Shown here piece after piece: positions 63,034 through 64,000 of a stretch of DNA of 64,000 nucleotides. The translations under genes and the position numbers were made by a program. Numbering within the stretch: the stretch's first letter is position 1; each line of letters opens with the position of its first letter. This DNA is from Ulota crispa (lineage: Eukaryota; Streptophyta; Bryopsida; Orthotrichales; Orthotrichaceae), in contig OY987250.1 in the NCBI GenBank assembly GCA_963920765.1, positions 10,718,409-10,782,408 on the forward strand. The letters are read 5' to 3'. A model generated the notes under the pieces. It had not been told where the DNA came from. It made no database searches and worked only from the letters and a program-made list of their open reading frames with translations.

Positions 63034-63463
63034 TTAACCCCCATAAATGCATTTTGAAAAATCAGATCCAAAACCAAAAGTGCAAAATATGGTGACATGT
63101 GCGTGTACCAAACGTCGAGGTGAATGTTTTTTGTTCTCTGGCTTTGAAAAAACTCTACGGCTACCAAGAAAAAGAAGTTTTTCATCTGATTTTTTTTTCA
63201 AAAGTGATCATAAACACATGGCTCATCATGGAAGGCAAAAATAAAAAACCTCATCAAGTACACTCAATTTTTTGTTAACCCAAATTGTGAGAAGATTCAC
63301 AATCACAGTCTTAGGTCCTTCTTGCAACTGTTTTAAGATGAACATGTATTGTAAACTTATGCGGTAGCTGGACACTTGCTACACCAATGACAACAATGGA
63401 GTTATTGTAGAAATCATTATAGCCAGACTAGTCACAGTGATCAGCCTAATGTTTAAGGGTTAA
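63034..63463. mobile_element. Possible TTAA element, weak
   Basis: TTAA, then CCCCCATAAATGC at the left and CTAATGTTTAAGGG, then TTAA at the right. The ends are TTAA-CCC-like but complementary only for a few bases, so the boundaries are uncertain. Confidence 0.3.
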
Positions 63464-63535
63464 AACATGATAAATCCATAAATTGCCGTGACTAGTCCGG
63501 TGTTTGAGGGTTAAAACATGGTAAATCCATGAATT
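63427..63535. repeat. 51-bp tandem repeat, about two copies
   Basis: gtttaagggttaaaacatg at 63,451 and gtttgagggttaaaacatg at 63,502, each followed by ataaatccat-like sequence and preceded by gactagtc. Confidence 0.85.
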
Positions 63536-63880
63536 AATGGAACTTTGTATGTTCAAAAGTTTGAAACCCAAAAATTGAAACCATATAAGCAACACGTCAA
63601 AGTTTAAATCCCCTTCATGCTGCATTGATATCCACAAATTAAAGACGCGTATTTTCATCATATCGTAGCCTCTTCAGATCGAAAGCCGGACCTGTCATAA
63701 ATGTGAATCAGTATTACACTTCGTTGGGAGAATCTCCAAAAGTTCCCTCTCCCACCCACGTCCGTCAGTCGCCGCCTCTCATGGCCCCTTCGGAGTTCGG
63801 ACTATTTACCGACCAGCCAGTCCTCACTCCTCAGCCGAAACCTCACAGAAAGCACAGTCCCTCACAGTCTGGGAGACCCT

Positions 63881-64000
63881 CCCGTCCACCGGTCAGAACC
63901 CATTTCTTCCCAATAGCCGCTACACGAAGCTTTCCCGTCCACAGGTCAGAATCCATTCCTTCCCAATAGCCGCTACACGAAGCTTTCCCGTCCACCGGTC
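63881..64000 (+). repeat. 53-bp tandem repeat reaching the window edge
   Basis: cccgtccac recurs at 63,881, 63,934 and 63,987, with tcccaatagccgctacacga in each full unit. The period is not a multiple of three and the surrounding frame (63,703-63,969 plus, Pro/Ser-rich) stops within it, so it is probably not coding. The array continues beyond the window. Confidence 0.9.

Overview
The window looks like nuclear DNA of a land plant. It holds one spliced gene for a plant-type bHLH factor with a C-terminal ACT-like domain, GT-AG introns, a Stowaway element, CACTA-type miniature elements with 3-bp target duplications and a Ty3/gypsy retroelement. Most of it is AT-rich repeat sequence. The species cannot be fixed from the sequence. 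A large piggyBac element with TTAA ends is the odd item: from memory, piggyBac is rarely described in plants and I know of no typical flowering-plant examples, so a non-seed or otherwise little-studied lineage is possible.

Layout. 1-2,000: AT-rich DNA with an old TTAA element. 2,000-10,900: a GC-richer island that appears free of transposons, holding the bHLH-ACT gene (minus strand, five exons, about 329 aa) and, 4 kb upstream of it, tandem repeats of 318-355 bp at 8.7-9.93 kb. 10,900-31,300: dense non-autonomous DNA transposons, many nested, with several long foldbacks. 31,351-38,580: a broken Ty3/gypsy element on the minus strand. 38,900-49,200: TTAA elements, including an 8-kb piggyBac (39,914-47,869) with a decayed, intron-containing transposase. 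49,200-64,000: more TTAA elements, a Stowaway, two foldbacks, an unidentified AT-rich open frame at 59.8-60.4 kb, and a 53-bp tandem repeat running off the window.

The main observation is a piggyBac system. Both ends of the 8-kb element (about 370 bp on the left, 180 bp on the right) match the ends of 0.9-kb elements at 79-971, 14,578-15,516, 27.87-28.75 kb and 48,249-49,168, and its right end occurs twice, inverted, in the foldback at 60,855-61,581. These look like internally deleted relatives. At least four further TTAA families with CCC-type ends are present, and twice two different families abut and share one TTAA. The transposase frame is interrupted mostly by stops rather than indels, and its second and third catalytic Asp positions are Asn, a pattern that fits decay by deamination of methylated cytosine. 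Apart from the bHLH gene, I recognise no intact host gene. Coordinates of repeat ends were read by eye and may be off by a few bases.
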